The notes under the pieces were generated by a model. The model was not told the origin of the DNA and did no database searches. It saw nothing but the letters and a program-made list of their open reading frames with translations. Position numbers and translations under genes: made by a program. Positions 8,810-17,307 of a stretch of 64,000 bases of DNA are shown here, piece after piece. Location: assembly GCA_028277345.1 (NCBI GenBank), contig JANQGM010000011.1, positions 64,206-128,205 on the forward strand, given 5' to 3'. The DNA comes from Candidatus Bipolaricaulota bacterium (GTDB taxonomy: Bacteria; Bipolaricaulota; Bipolaricaulia; UBA7950; UBA9294). Position 1 is the stretch's first letter. Every line of letters begins with the position of its first letter.

Positions 8810-8836
8810 AGGTGCCTGGGGATTCCCCAGGCACCT
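8810..8836. terminator. Perfect 12-bp hairpin between convergent genes
   Basis: AGGTGCCTGGGG (8810-8821), loop ATT, and its exact complement (8825-8836). It lies between the stops of the convergent M14 and dipeptidase genes and would serve both strands. The downstream U-tract is weak, so termination may be helped by other factors. Confidence 0.7.
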
Positions 8837-8853
8837 TGTGCTTTGTGAGCTCT

Positions 8854-10440
8854 CTAGTAGACGGCGCCCGCGTTGTCCTTCCACGCCTGAATCGGCTCGT
8901 AGACGCGAGAGGTTTGCGGATTGTTGAGCAGCGCGATGCGCGTCCAGAGCGCGCCGAGCATGTCCCGCGCCATCTCAACCGCCCGGCATGCCTGGCCGAA
9001 GGAGTAGTCGGTGAGGTACTGAATCGCCTCATCTGGCCGGCGCTTGTACAGCTCGGAGGCCCATCGTTCGAGATCCGCCTGGCGGCGATAGAGGGTTTCC
9101 TCGAAGGCCTCCCATGGTGGTCGAACCAGCTCGACCGTGCCTTGATAGAACAGATTCATGAGGTTGCCGATGTTTTCGAACAGCCAGTAGGCCGAGTCCG
9201 GCTGATAGCGTCCGGCATCGCCGGCCTCTCCGATGCCGTACATTCTGGGAACGCTCGTGTTCTGAGCATACCAAGGAATGTGAGGACCGGCCGCCGTTGC
9301 CGCTAATCCGCCCCAGAAAACGCCGCCAATGGGCGCTGGCAAATGCGCGCGACTCTGCGTCACCCAGGATGTAATCGTCTGGGGGCAGCCGATGATGCGC
9401 GAACCACTCCATGCCGGCGCGCACCGATAGTGTCCGGTTTCCGGATCCACCACCGTAGGATAGGCGGCTTCCTGCGCCCCGTAGTCGTCCAGGAACGTCC
9501 CATCGTACGAATCCTTGAGCACGTTCAGCAGATCCCGAACCGCCAGCTTTTCAGTCGCTGGAACGAACAGCGGGTAGCGCTGCGTCGGTTCATAGGGATC
9601 CAATTCCAACCCCGGCGCCAACAAGCTGATGCCCCGCCAAATACGATGGAGGCTGTAATAGGGCTGCTCCAGCGCGCCGCGTGGCCGATTGCGTGCATTC
9701 GTCCCATAGGCCTCGGATGCTCGGAACGGCTCGTGTCCATCCGGATCCCACAGCCCATGTTCGATCGCGAACGAGATGAGATCCGGATCGCACAAGTAGT
9801 TCTCAGGATCATCGGGATCGATCTCCTGGAGGCGGAAAGAGTTCGCCTCGACAACAAAGCAGTCATCGGGAACCCGAGCTGCGGCCCAATGCGTTCCCTG
9901 ATACTGTTCGAACAGCCACGCTTCGTTGGCATCCCCCAGGATGTAGTTATCCGTCCGCCCCCCATAGGTCTCGGTCATCGCACCGCAGAAGAGAACGGCC
10001 TCCCGAGCCGTCTTGCAACGCTCCAGCACCAGTGTCATGAGGAAGTCGCCAATCACGGTTTCGGGCCAAGGCGTTAGCACCTCCACCTCATCCTTCACCC
10101 ATCCACCCGTGCTCGCACCGGCGCTGACCTGATGCTCGTTGATGCCGCCCATCACCATTCCCATGCTGTCGCCGGGCACGTACCGCATCGCCGCCGTGTA
10201 GGCGTAGGTTTCCTCAACCTGGGGAAGCGAGACCGGGCGCGCCACCCATCCGGAAGCAACCGCCTCGGCATTGGGCTTTTCCCGTGACACGGGAATCTCC
10301 AGACGCGATCCCGGAGCATGGCGCCGGCGCGGTACCGACACGATCCGTAGTGCGTCCGTCGAGACCGAATCGCAGTTTCGGGCAACCAGCACCGAGCCAT
10401 CCTGCGTCGCCTTCTTCCCTGCCGCAATCATGTAGCACAT
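8854..10440 (-). CDS. pepD: Peptidase C69 family dipeptidase
   Basis: A 528-residue N-terminal-nucleophile hydrolase. I start it at the ATG at 10440, because GGGGTGAT lies just upstream and this makes the catalytic cysteine residue 2 (MCYMIAAGKKATQDGSVL); a GTG three codons earlier is also open. The family pattern continues with VARNCDSV and GGINEHQVSAGAS. C69 enzymes cleave a broad range of dipeptides after exposing the N-terminal cysteine. No export signal is seen, so it is likely cytoplasmic. Expression probably starts in the 10.45-10.62 kb region shared with the divergent MFS gene, which contains two tandem boxes. Confidence 0.9.
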   Translation of the reverse strand: MCYMIAAGKKATQDGSVLVARNCDSVSTDALRIVSVPRRRHAPGSRLEIPVSREKPNAEAVASGWVARPVSLPQVEETYAYTAAMRYVPGDSMGMVMGGINEHQVSAGASTGGWVKDEVEVLTPWPETVIGDFLMTLVLERCKTAREAVLFCGAMTETYGGRTDNYILGDANEAWLFEQYQGTHWAAARVPDDCFVVEANSFRLQEIDPDDPENYLCDPDLISFAIEHGLWDPDGHEPFRASEAYGTNARNRPRGALEQPYYSLHRIWRGISLLAPGLELDPYEPTQRYPLFVPATEKLAVRDLLNVLKDSYDGTFLDDYGAQEAAYPTVVDPETGHYRCAPAWSGSRIIGCPQTITSWVTQSRAHLPAPIGGVFWGGLAATAAGPHIPWYAQNTSVPRMYGIGEAGDAGRYQPDSAYWLFENIGNLMNLFYQGTVELVRPPWEAFEETLYRRQADLERWASELYKRRPDEAIQYLTDYSFGQACRAVEMARDMLGALWTRIALLNNPQTSRVYEPIQAWKDNAGAVY

Positions 10441-10543
10441 CGTTATCACCCCAGAGCTAGATCCTACACGATATCACGATACGACAGAACGTGCCATTTA
10501 CCAGGCGATGCATGCGACATGAACGCCATAAGTCAACACTGCG

Positions 10544-10558
10544 TTCCATTTTACGATC
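10544..10558. promoter_or_regulatory. Tandem box, copy 1, between pepD and second MFS gene
   Basis: TTCCATTTTACGATC. It is 20 bases from copy 2 (start to start), about two helical turns. IclR proteins commonly bind neighbouring sites as pairs of dimers. It lies 104 bases upstream of pepD and 62 bases upstream of the end of the MFS leader. Confidence 0.45.
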
Positions 10559-10563
10559 TATGA

Positions 10564-10578
10564 TTCCATATAACGGCA
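10564..10578. promoter_or_regulatory. Tandem box, copy 2, between pepD and second MFS gene
   Basis: TTCCATATAACGGCA, identical at 14 of 15 positions to the box at 6806. With copy 1 it could control both divergent genes. I find no strong -35/-10 pair here on either strand. Confidence 0.5.
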
Positions 10579-10619
10579 TATATATCGCAAACGTGTCCCA
10601 AAACGCGTACCCTTAGGCC

Positions 10620-11798
10620 GTGAACGCATCGAGCGAGCCATCCACATCGCGAGCCGCCCGGCAGACCGTTCGTATCCTCGTTTTCGCAGCAACCCTACTG
10701 CTAACCATGGAAGCGGCCCTGGTCTTGCTGCTTCAGCTTTACCTCAAGGACCTCGGGGCATCGCCGCTGATCATCAGCCTGAGCGGAAGCCTCGCTTGGG
10801 CGGGAACCCTGCTCGCAAGCCCGGTTTGGGGAGCCTGGAGCGACCGATTTTCCAGCCGCCGCCTGGTCGGCATCATCTTCATCGGAAGCGTGGCGGCAAC
10901 CGCACCGCTTGCTGGACTTCTCGTCGCGCCAGCCGTTCTCGTCTTGGGCACGCTACGCCGTTTCCTCGCCAATGGTCTCGCTCCCATCGGCATGCGGTTG
11001 ATCTCGGCATCGAGCACGCATCGGAACAGGGGACGGAATCTGTCCTATTTATCGGCGGCGCGCGCCGCCGGATTCGTCTTCGGAGGCATCCTGGCGGGCG
11101 TATGGCTAGAGAGAATGGGATTCCGATGGACCTTCATCCTCGTCGCCGCCCTTCCCCTGTGTGTGCTCCCCTTCGTCTCTCGGCTCCCCCGCCGTTCCGA
11201 GGCCTCACGGGGCCGCGCTTCGTTTCGTTCACTCCGCGGCCTTGGGGCCATTTGGACGCCGCAACTGACGCTGCTGTACGCGGCCATCACGCTCCGGCAG
11301 TTGGCGACAACGGGGGTTGGCGCGCTGGCCTATGTGTATATGTCCTCTTTCGGCATCGGAAGCGAGATGATGGGCGTGATCGGCGCTGTGAATCCGGCGG
11401 TCGCCGTACTCGCCACGCTCGGCGTCGGCATGATTGTCGATCGCATCAACCGCAAGGCCGTCATCTCGCTCGGATTTGCCGTCGCCATGCTCTATCCGCT
11501 GGGCTATGCCTGGGCCACGACGCCGTGGATGTTCGCCTTGGCCGCCATGCCGTTGGGCCTCTCGTTTGGCGCCTATTACTCCGGATCAACCGCTCAGATT
11601 GGGCGGACCATCCCCTTCGAACATCAAGGCACCATGTTCGGATTGTTGGATTCGTTCAGGGGATTGGGCGGACTTCTCGGTCCGATCCTTGCGGGCGTGC
11701 TTGTCACCGCCTACGGCTACCGTCCCATGTTCTTGATCATGGCGGCCCTATCGGCGCTCGCCCTGTTGCTTTCCATTGCCGGAACCCGCGCGTCGTGA
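10620..11798 (+). CDS. MFS transporter
   Basis: A 392-residue protein with about 12 hydrophobic segments and the loop motif GAWSDRFSSRR after segment 2. It starts at a GTG at 10620; no convincing Shine-Dalgarno precedes it, so the exact start is uncertain. It is divergent from the C69 dipeptidase gene and shares its tandem-box region. The stop lies 26 bases from the convergent DegT gene. The sequence differs from the 5.4-kb MFS gene, so this is not a recent duplication. Uptake or export of a peptide breakdown product fits the setting but is inference. Confidence 0.88.
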   Translation: MNASSEPSTSRAARQTVRILVFAATLLLTMEAALVLLLQLYLKDLGASPLIISLSGSLAWAGTLLASPVWGAWSDRFSSRRLVGIIFIGSVAATAPLAGLLVAPAVLVLGTLRRFLANGLAPIGMRLISASSTHRNRGRNLSYLSAARAAGFVFGGILAGVWLERMGFRWTFILVAALPLCVLPFVSRLPRRSEASRGRASFRSLRGLGAIWTPQLTLLYAAITLRQLATTGVGALAYVYMSSFGIGSEMMGVIGAVNPAVAVLATLGVGMIVDRINRKAVISLGFAVAMLYPLGYAWATTPWMFALAAMPLGLSFGAYYSGSTAQIGRTIPFEHQGTMFGLLDSFRGLGGLLGPILAGVLVTAYGYRPMFLIMAALSALALLLSIAGTRAS

Positions 11799-11823
11799 TT
11801 CGCGCCGTCGCCCTCCCAGGCTT

Positions 11824-12987
11824 CTAAATCACGGCCTGTCTCAACACCTCCCCCACCCAATCCAGCTGATCGTCCGTCAAATGGGGATAGATGGGAAGCG
11901 TGAACAACTCGTCGGCAAGACGTTCGGTAACCGGAAGGTCGCCGCATCGGTATCCCAACTCGCGATAGACCGGTTGCAGGTGAAGCGGAGGCGTGTAGTG
12001 CATGCCCGTCGCAATGCCCCGTTCCGCCAGCCGTTCCCGGACCCGCTCCCGCTGCGGCGTGCGAACGACGTAGTTCCGATAGGCATGGGTGATGTCTCCG
12101 ACTTCCTCCGGAAGGATCAGATTCACCCCCTGGAGCCGCTCGCGATAGCCGTCTGCAATCCGCTGCCGGGCCTCAAGCCACTCCGGGAGATGGGGCAGTT
12201 TCGCCCGTAAGATGGCGGCGGAGATCTCGACCAATCGGCCGTGCATTCCTTCTTCGATAATCTCGAACCCGGTGTGCAACTCCAGCCCTCCGATGGATGC
12301 CCGCGAAGATCGGAGTTGCCAGTAGATGAACTGATGTCGGATGCGCTCAGCCAGCGCCTCATCCTGCATAACAACGCTCCCGCCATCGCCGCAATTGCCG
12401 AGGATCTTCGATGGTGCATGGCTGAAACAGCCGATATCTCCCATCGTTCCGACATAGTTTCCGCGGTAGGTTGCGCCCACGGCCACGGCGGCATCCTCGA
12501 TGATCCAGAGGCCGTATGCGTCCGCCAGGGCCCCGATCTCGGCCATATCGGCCGGGTGGCCATACATGTGAATGGCGAGAATGGCTTTGGTTCGTGGCGT
12601 GATTCGGGATCGAGCATCGTCTGGATCGAGATTGTGCGTCCGCTCGTCGATATCGGCGAACACGACCTCCGCGCCGGTTCGGCGGATCGCCACGGGACAG
12701 GCCACATCCGTATTGGCGGTCGTGATCACCTCATCCCCGGGCCCCACCCCCAAGGCGAGCATGCCGCGGTACATGGCGTCGTGGCACGATCCGGTCGAAA
12801 CGGCGACGGGAACGCCGAGGAATGCCGCGAACTCGCGCTCAAAGGACTCGACCTCGATCCCGTGTTCGTACTCCCCGCTGGAGAGGACGCGATGGATCGA
12901 GGCATCGATCTCCGGACGCAAGCGTTGGTACTCCGCGCCGTGATCATAGAAGGGCACCTTCGGCGTGCGCCGATCCTCGACTGACAC
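11824..12987 (-). CDS. DegT/DnrJ/EryC1-type PLP aminotransferase
   Basis: A 387-residue protein of full family length. The PLP lysine is in CFSHAPSKILGNCGDGG (about residue 186), the pyridine-binding Asp in IIEDAAVAVGA, and the C-terminal part has the family pattern HYTPPLHLQPVYRELGY. Such enzymes usually aminate keto-sugars bound to nucleotides. Here no sugar-nucleotide genes adjoin; instead the gene begins 4 bases after the iclR stop and shares its promoter. That suggests a role tied to the catabolic island, or a moonlighting sensor role, both speculative. The start is a GTG. Confidence 0.88.
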   Translation of the reverse strand: MSVEDRRTPKVPFYDHGAEYQRLRPEIDASIHRVLSSGEYEHGIEVESFEREFAAFLGVPVAVSTGSCHDAMYRGMLALGVGPGDEVITTANTDVACPVAIRRTGAEVVFADIDERTHNLDPDDARSRITPRTKAILAIHMYGHPADMAEIGALADAYGLWIIEDAAVAVGATYRGNYVGTMGDIGCFSHAPSKILGNCGDGGSVVMQDEALAERIRHQFIYWQLRSSRASIGGLELHTGFEIIEEGMHGRLVEISAAILRAKLPHLPEWLEARQRIADGYRERLQGVNLILPEEVGDITHAYRNYVVRTPQRERVRERLAERGIATGMHYTPPLHLQPVYRELGYRCGDLPVTERLADELFTLPIYPHLTDDQLDWVGEVLRQAVI

Positions 12988-12991
12988 GACG

Positions 12992-13774
12992 CTACGGAGC
13001 TTTCAGCGCTTCCGTCACCTTCGAGGCCACACGGGTGACGATCCTCGCGTATTCGTCGACGCGTTCCAGCTGAATGCGGCTCGTCGGGCCGGTGATGGAG
13101 AGCGCGGCGATCACTTGTCCCGAATCATCATGGATCGGAGCCGCGATGCAGCGTCCGCCACGTTCGGCTTCCTCGTTATCCATGGCATATCCACGCTCGG
13201 CCACCAACGCCACCTCGCGGCGCAGTTGCTCGGTATTGTCGATCGTGTTTTCCGTCAAGCGCGGAAGGCCGTGCTCTGCGGCGAGGTTCGCGATCTGTTC
13301 GTCCGAGAACGAGGTCAGCAGCACCTTGCCGACCGCCGTGCAGTGAAGGGGCAATTCGGACCCGATCGGCGGCACGCCGCGGATGATGCTATCCGTGAGA
13401 ACCTGCGCGAGATAGACGGCGCGCGTGCCCTCAAGCGCAGCGAACGACGCCGTTTCGCTGGTTTCATTGGCCAACTGCTCCAAGTACGGACGGACGATTC
13501 GCTCGAAGTCGAATTGATGCTCCGCCGCCTTTCCAAGATGGATGAGCGCCCAGCCCAGGCGATAGCGTCGCGTTTTGGAGTCTTGCTGAACGATGTTGTG
13601 CAGCTTCATCGTGTGCAGCAGGCGAACAAGCGTACTCTTGGGCAAGCCCGTCTGCTCGGCCAGTCCTGCGAGGTCCATATCCCGTTCCGCTTGCGACAAA
13701 GCCTGGAGAGCTGTGAACGCTTTGTCGACAACCCGCACAACTTGACCGCTTCCGTCATTTTGGTTCGTTGTCAT
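12992..13774 (-). CDS. IclR-family transcriptional regulator
   Basis: A 260-residue regulator of standard IclR length. Residues about 10-70 form the winged helix-turn-helix (GLAEQTGLPKSTLVRLLHTM). The rest is the ligand-binding domain with the typical LPLHCTAVGKVLLTS and RGGRCIAAPIHDDSGQVI segments. IclR proteins sense small carboxylates or aromatics and act as repressors or activators. It has its own promoter (13801-13829) and is followed 4 bases later by the DegT gene. It is the only regulator gene seen in the island, so I propose it binds the TTCCR-N5-YGGAA boxes; that link is inference. Confidence 0.93.
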   Translation of the reverse strand: MTTNQNDGSGQVVRVVDKAFTALQALSQAERDMDLAGLAEQTGLPKSTLVRLLHTMKLHNIVQQDSKTRRYRLGWALIHLGKAAEHQFDFERIVRPYLEQLANETSETASFAALEGTRAVYLAQVLTDSIIRGVPPIGSELPLHCTAVGKVLLTSFSDEQIANLAAEHGLPRLTENTIDNTEQLRREVALVAERGYAMDNEEAERGGRCIAAPIHDDSGQVIAALSITGPTSRIQLERVDEYARIVTRVASKVTEALKAP

Positions 13775-13800
13775 AGTTCCCCACCATTTCCCTTGGGTGC

Positions 13801-13829
13801 ATTCTAAGCGCTCATCCCTAGACGCTCAA
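13801..13829 (-). promoter_or_regulatory. Promoter of iclR-degT
   Basis: On the minus strand, TTGAGC (13829-13824), a 17-base spacer and TAGAAT (13806-13801), 27 bases before the iclR ATG. It lies between the pyrB stop and iclR, so iclR-degT is a separate transcription unit from the long operon upstream. No island box is seen here. Confidence 0.6.
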
Positions 13830-13866
13830 CAACTGAATCATCCGTCAGCACGGCCCACTCCGAGTC

Positions 13867-14796
13867 TCAGGCGCGTCCGCACACCAGCGCCAGCAGCGCC
13901 ATCCGAATCGGCACGCCATTGGCAGCCTGTCGGAAATAGGCGGCCCCGCTGTAATCGTCCATGTCTTCCGAAATCTCGTTCACCCGCGGCAGGGGATGCA
14001 TGACCGAAATTCCGGGCTTGGCCTTCTCCAGCAACGCGAGAGTCAGGACATAGCTGTCCTTCAATCGGTCGTATTCGGCGGGATCGGCAAAGCGCTCTCG
14101 CTGAATTCGCGTCATATAGAGGACGTCGCCTTCGGCCAGTCCGTCTGTGAGGTCTTCGGTTTCCTTTACATCCGTTCCATTCGCCTTCAGCCGATCCACG
14201 ATCTCGCGCGGCATCCGCAGTCCGTCGGGCGCCACGAAAACGAAGCGAACATCGTAGTCAGCCAACAGCAGCGCCAGCGAGTGAACGGTTCGCCCGTTCT
14301 TGAGATCGCCTGCGAGGACCACCGTCTGGCCATCCACCGTGCCCTTCTCTTTGGTGATCGTGTAGAAATCGAGCAACGATTGCGTCGGATGCTGGCCCGC
14401 GCCGTCGCCGGCATTGAGCACGGGTTTGTCGGTGGCTTTAGCCGCTTCTTCGGCCGATCCGATCTGTGGATGCCTCAGAACGATGACATCCGCATACCCC
14501 TCCACTGTTTTGATCGTGTCGTGAAGCGATTCCCCCTTCGACGCGGAACTGGACTTCGCCTCGGCGACGCTGATGACCTTCCCCCCCAATCGAAGCATGG
14601 CCGTTTCGAAGGAAAGGCGCGTCCGCGTGCTGGGTTCGTAGAACAGCGTGGACAACACGAGCCCCTTCATCACATCCAGGACCCTTCCCTCACTGAGAGC
14701 GGTCTCGTAGGTCGTTGCCAGTTCCATGATCAGCGCAATCTCATCCTTGCTGAACTGATCCGCCCGTAGAACATCTTTCTTTGCCAAACGTGGCAT
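13867..14796 (-). CDS. pyrB: Aspartate carbamoyltransferase, catalytic chain
   Basis: A 309-residue protein; the start at 14796 follows GGGAGG by 7 bases. It has the carbamoyl-phosphate loop EPSTRTRLSFE, the KGES lysine region, RHP and GAGQHPTQSLLD motifs, the aspartate-contact arginine in DLKNGRTVHSLALL, TRIQRERF, and MHPLPRVNEI. These match true ATCase rather than ornithine transcarbamylase. ATCase makes N-carbamoyl-aspartate for pyrimidines. The placement is odd: last gene of a long catabolic operon, 4 bases after an aminotransferase and two genes after a hydantoinase. It could run backwards, phosphorolysing a ureido acid to give carbamoyl phosphate; or it is simply the biosynthetic gene carried here. 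No regulatory chain is adjacent. Confidence 0.9.
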   Translation of the reverse strand: MPRLAKKDVLRADQFSKDEIALIMELATTYETALSEGRVLDVMKGLVLSTLFYEPSTRTRLSFETAMLRLGGKVISVAEAKSSSASKGESLHDTIKTVEGYADVIVLRHPQIGSAEEAAKATDKPVLNAGDGAGQHPTQSLLDFYTITKEKGTVDGQTVVLAGDLKNGRTVHSLALLLADYDVRFVFVAPDGLRMPREIVDRLKANGTDVKETEDLTDGLAEGDVLYMTRIQRERFADPAEYDRLKDSYVLTLALLEKAKPGISVMHPLPRVNEISEDMDDYSGAAYFRQAANGVPIRMALLALVCGRA

Positions 14797-14800
14797 CGTT

Positions 14801-15895
14801 TTACCTCCCGGTAACACTCATCTCTTGAATCACAGCGCCGACGTGCGTCAGCGCCGTCTCGATATCGTTTTCAGCCACCCCGCAAAACGGAATGCGAAGG
14901 AAGCGAGATCCATCTCCATCTGGAAAGAAGGCCCCTCCGTCACTCAGCGTGACGCCCTGCGCTTTCGCGCCCTCCCGAACAGCGCGCGCCGTGATTCCTT
15001 CGGGAAGCGTCACACCCAGGAAAAACCCGCCTTCCGGCTTCACCCAATGCGCGCCGGGCACGTGCCGCTCAAGGCTGTCAAGGCAGGCTCGAAGCCGAGG
15101 GGCGTAGAGCGCCTTGAGCCGCTCGAGCGCCGGCTCAAGCAAGCCGCGCCTCAGATACTCGTAAACCATGCCTTGCGGGATCATGCCGGGACAGATGCAC
15201 GCGGATTCAACCAGCGTGCTCATCGCCTCGATCATCGGTTCAGGCGCGATCATCCATCCCACGCGCATGCCGGGACTGATCAGTTTGGAGAATGAAGACA
15301 TCTGCACCAAGGGAGCGTCCCCGCAATCGGACAACGCCGGCGCATCTTGCCCCCAATACCGAAGCGGCCGATACGGAAGATCCGCGACCAGCAGCGTCTC
15401 ATACTGCGCCGCCAGCGACATGACCGCCGTTCGCTTGGCCGCACTCAACGTGGCTCCTGTTGGATTCTGGAAATCAGGAATCAGGTACAGCATGCGGGGC
15501 CGCCAGCGCTGCATGGCGCGTGTCAGCGCCTCGATCGCCAGACCGTCGGATTCAACGGGAATCCCGTGAACTTGGCATCCGGCACGGCGCAAGGCCTTGA
15601 TCGTCCGGTCGTAGGTCGGCCGCTCCACAAGCACGACATCACCGGGCGACAGCGTGGTTCGAATCAGCAGATCGAGCAATTGGATCGAGCCGTTACCAAG
15701 AATCACCTGTTCGACAGGCACGCCTTCGCGTTCGGCGATCGCCGCCCGCAACGGAAGAAACCCTTTTGGGGGATGGTATTGCAGGATCGTCGTCCCATAG
15801 TCGCGCAACGCCGATTCCGCGCACTCGACCAGATCGTCAATCGCAAAGGATTCATTGGCGGGAACGCCGCGTGTCAGGACAATCGACTCGCTCAT
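14801..15895 (-). CDS. Class I/II PLP aminotransferase
   Basis: A 364-residue fold-type I aminotransferase. It has the substrate-side YHPPKGFLPLRAAIAE, the cofactor pocket in YLIPDFQNPTGATLS, and the PLP lysine in SSFSKLISPGMRVGW (about residue 213). The pattern is closest to the 2-aminoadipate/aromatic (LysN, MocR-C-domain) group, which is broad in substrate. Its start overlaps the hydantoinase stop by 4 bases (ATGA) and pyrB follows 4 bases after its stop, so translation of the three is coupled. Its likely job is moving amino groups from amino acids released by the operon's hydrolases. Confidence 0.88.
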   Translation of the reverse strand: MSESIVLTRGVPANESFAIDDLVECAESALRDYGTTILQYHPPKGFLPLRAAIAEREGVPVEQVILGNGSIQLLDLLIRTTLSPGDVVLVERPTYDRTIKALRRAGCQVHGIPVESDGLAIEALTRAMQRWRPRMLYLIPDFQNPTGATLSAAKRTAVMSLAAQYETLLVADLPYRPLRYWGQDAPALSDCGDAPLVQMSSFSKLISPGMRVGWMIAPEPMIEAMSTLVESACICPGMIPQGMVYEYLRRGLLEPALERLKALYAPRLRACLDSLERHVPGAHWVKPEGGFFLGVTLPEGITARAVREGAKAQGVTLSDGGAFFPDGDGSRFLRIPFCGVAENDIETALTHVGAVIQEMSVTGR

Positions 15896-17268
15896 GACGC
15901 CCCCGCTGTGGGCGTTTGCAGCGTGGAGAGTGCAACGCGCCCGCTCGATGTCCGAAGGAATTGACCGTTTCCGGCAGAGGCATGAAGCTGCCCGTCCTTG
16001 AGCAGGATCCGGCCTCGCTGCATCGAGAGCACCGGCTTGCCGAGGACCTCCATGCCCTCGTACGCCGTGTACGACGCATTCGAGTGCTGGGATGCGTGCT
16101 CAATCCGCACCGCGGCCGTGGGATCATAGAGGACGAGGTCCGCATCGCTGCCGGGCAGAATGGCTCCTTTCTTCGGGTAGAGTCCGAAGATGCGGGCCGG
16201 ATTCTCGCACATCACCTGAGCTAGGCGAGCGGGGGAGAGCCAGCCGCCGTTTACGCCGCCATGGTAAGCGAGCGTCAGCATGGTTTCCGCTTGAGGCGAT
16301 CCATAGGGCGCCTCAAAGAAATCGTCCTCGCGCGTCTTTGCCTTGGCAGCATGGTCGCTGGCAATCGTGTCAAGCGTTCCATCCGCAAGTCCCCGCCACA
16401 AGGCCAAGCGGTCGGATTCCGCGCGAAGGGGCGGACCGATCTTGACCAAGGGGCCCTGCGTGCGGAGGGCGTCCTCAGTCAAGGTCAGATATTGCGGACA
16501 GGTCTCCGCATACACGCGATAGCCCAACGCGCGCGCGCGCGCCACTTCGGCCAATCCAAGTTCAGCCGTCATGTGCACGATGTACAGAGGGCAATCGCCC
16601 GCCTGGGCCATCGCGATTGCGCGATGGATGGCTTCGGCTTCCAAAATGGCGGGGCGAGTGGCAACGAACACGTCCTGAGGATCCGCGCCAGCCTCGTTGG
16701 TCTTGTCTTGGAGGTAGTCGGTGGCGAGTCCGTTTTCGGCATGCACCATCGCCATACCGCCAGCGGTGCCCAGAATATCCATCGTTCGCATGAGTTGATA
16801 GTCATCGGTCATCCAGCCGAGTTTGGCATAGGTCATGAACATCTTGTGCGATGTCACGCCAGCCTCTATCGCGTCAGGGACCTCATGCGACTGATTGGCA
16901 GGATCGAACAAGCCGCCGTGAAGGGCGAAATCAAGCACCGAGCCCGCTTCACCCTCCTCTCGAAACCGATGGATCGTGTCCAGCAACCCCTCTCCCGGTT
17001 TGGCATAGGCGAAGTGAATGACCGTCGTCACCCCGCCATAGGCCGCGGTGACGGGCAAGCTCTCTAAATCATCCAAGTAAACGGGGTGGGTATGTGCGTC
17101 GATGATACCGGGAAAGACGAGCAGCCCGGTTGCATCGATCGTCTCATCCGCCGTCCCGCCAAGATCACGGCCTACGGCGGCGATCACACCATCTTCAATG
17201 GCGACATCGAGGAGAGCCGTTCCCTGTGGGGTGACCACACGCCCTCCACGGACGATTCGTCGTACCAT
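15892..17268 (-). CDS. Dihydropyrimidinase / D-hydantoinase family amidohydrolase
   Basis: A 458-residue cyclic amidohydrolase with a complete binuclear metal site: HTH in GIIDAHTHPV, the carbamylated lysine in TSHKMFMTY (about residue 146), histidines in VHAEN and IVHMTAE, and the aspartate in IASDHAA. The spacing fits hydantoinase/dihydropyrimidinase better than dihydroorotase. The reaction opens a cyclic ureide to an N-carbamoyl amino acid. The same operon has an aminotransferase and ATCase, and two hydantoin racemases lie at 33.6-35.0 kb, which strengthens the hydantoin reading. No dedicated N-carbamoylase is seen. Confidence 0.88.
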   Translation of the reverse strand: MVRRIVRGGRVVTPQGTALLDVAIEDGVIAAVGRDLGGTADETIDATGLLVFPGIIDAHTHPVYLDDLESLPVTAAYGGVTTVIHFAYAKPGEGLLDTIHRFREEGEAGSVLDFALHGGLFDPANQSHEVPDAIEAGVTSHKMFMTYAKLGWMTDDYQLMRTMDILGTAGGMAMVHAENGLATDYLQDKTNEAGADPQDVFVATRPAILEAEAIHRAIAMAQAGDCPLYIVHMTAELGLAEVARARALGYRVYAETCPQYLTLTEDALRTQGPLVKIGPPLRAESDRLALWRGLADGTLDTIASDHAAKAKTREDDFFEAPYGSPQAETMLTLAYHGGVNGGWLSPARLAQVMCENPARIFGLYPKKGAILPGSDADLVLYDPTAAVRIEHASQHSNASYTAYEGMEVLGKPVLSMQRGRILLKDGQLHASAGNGQFLRTSSGRVALSTLQTPTAGAS

Positions 17269-17307
17269 CGTTCTCCCTTCTCGAACCGCTTCGTCTCGCT
17301 CCAGCCC

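Noticed and set aside
10796-11827. A 343-codon open frame overlapping the second MFS gene in another frame
   Set aside because: Composition is not protein-like (Arg/His/Pro rich), while the MFS frame has twelve hydrophobic segments.
13996-14769. A 257-codon open frame on the plus strand
   Set aside because: Exact antisense of the ATCase gene.
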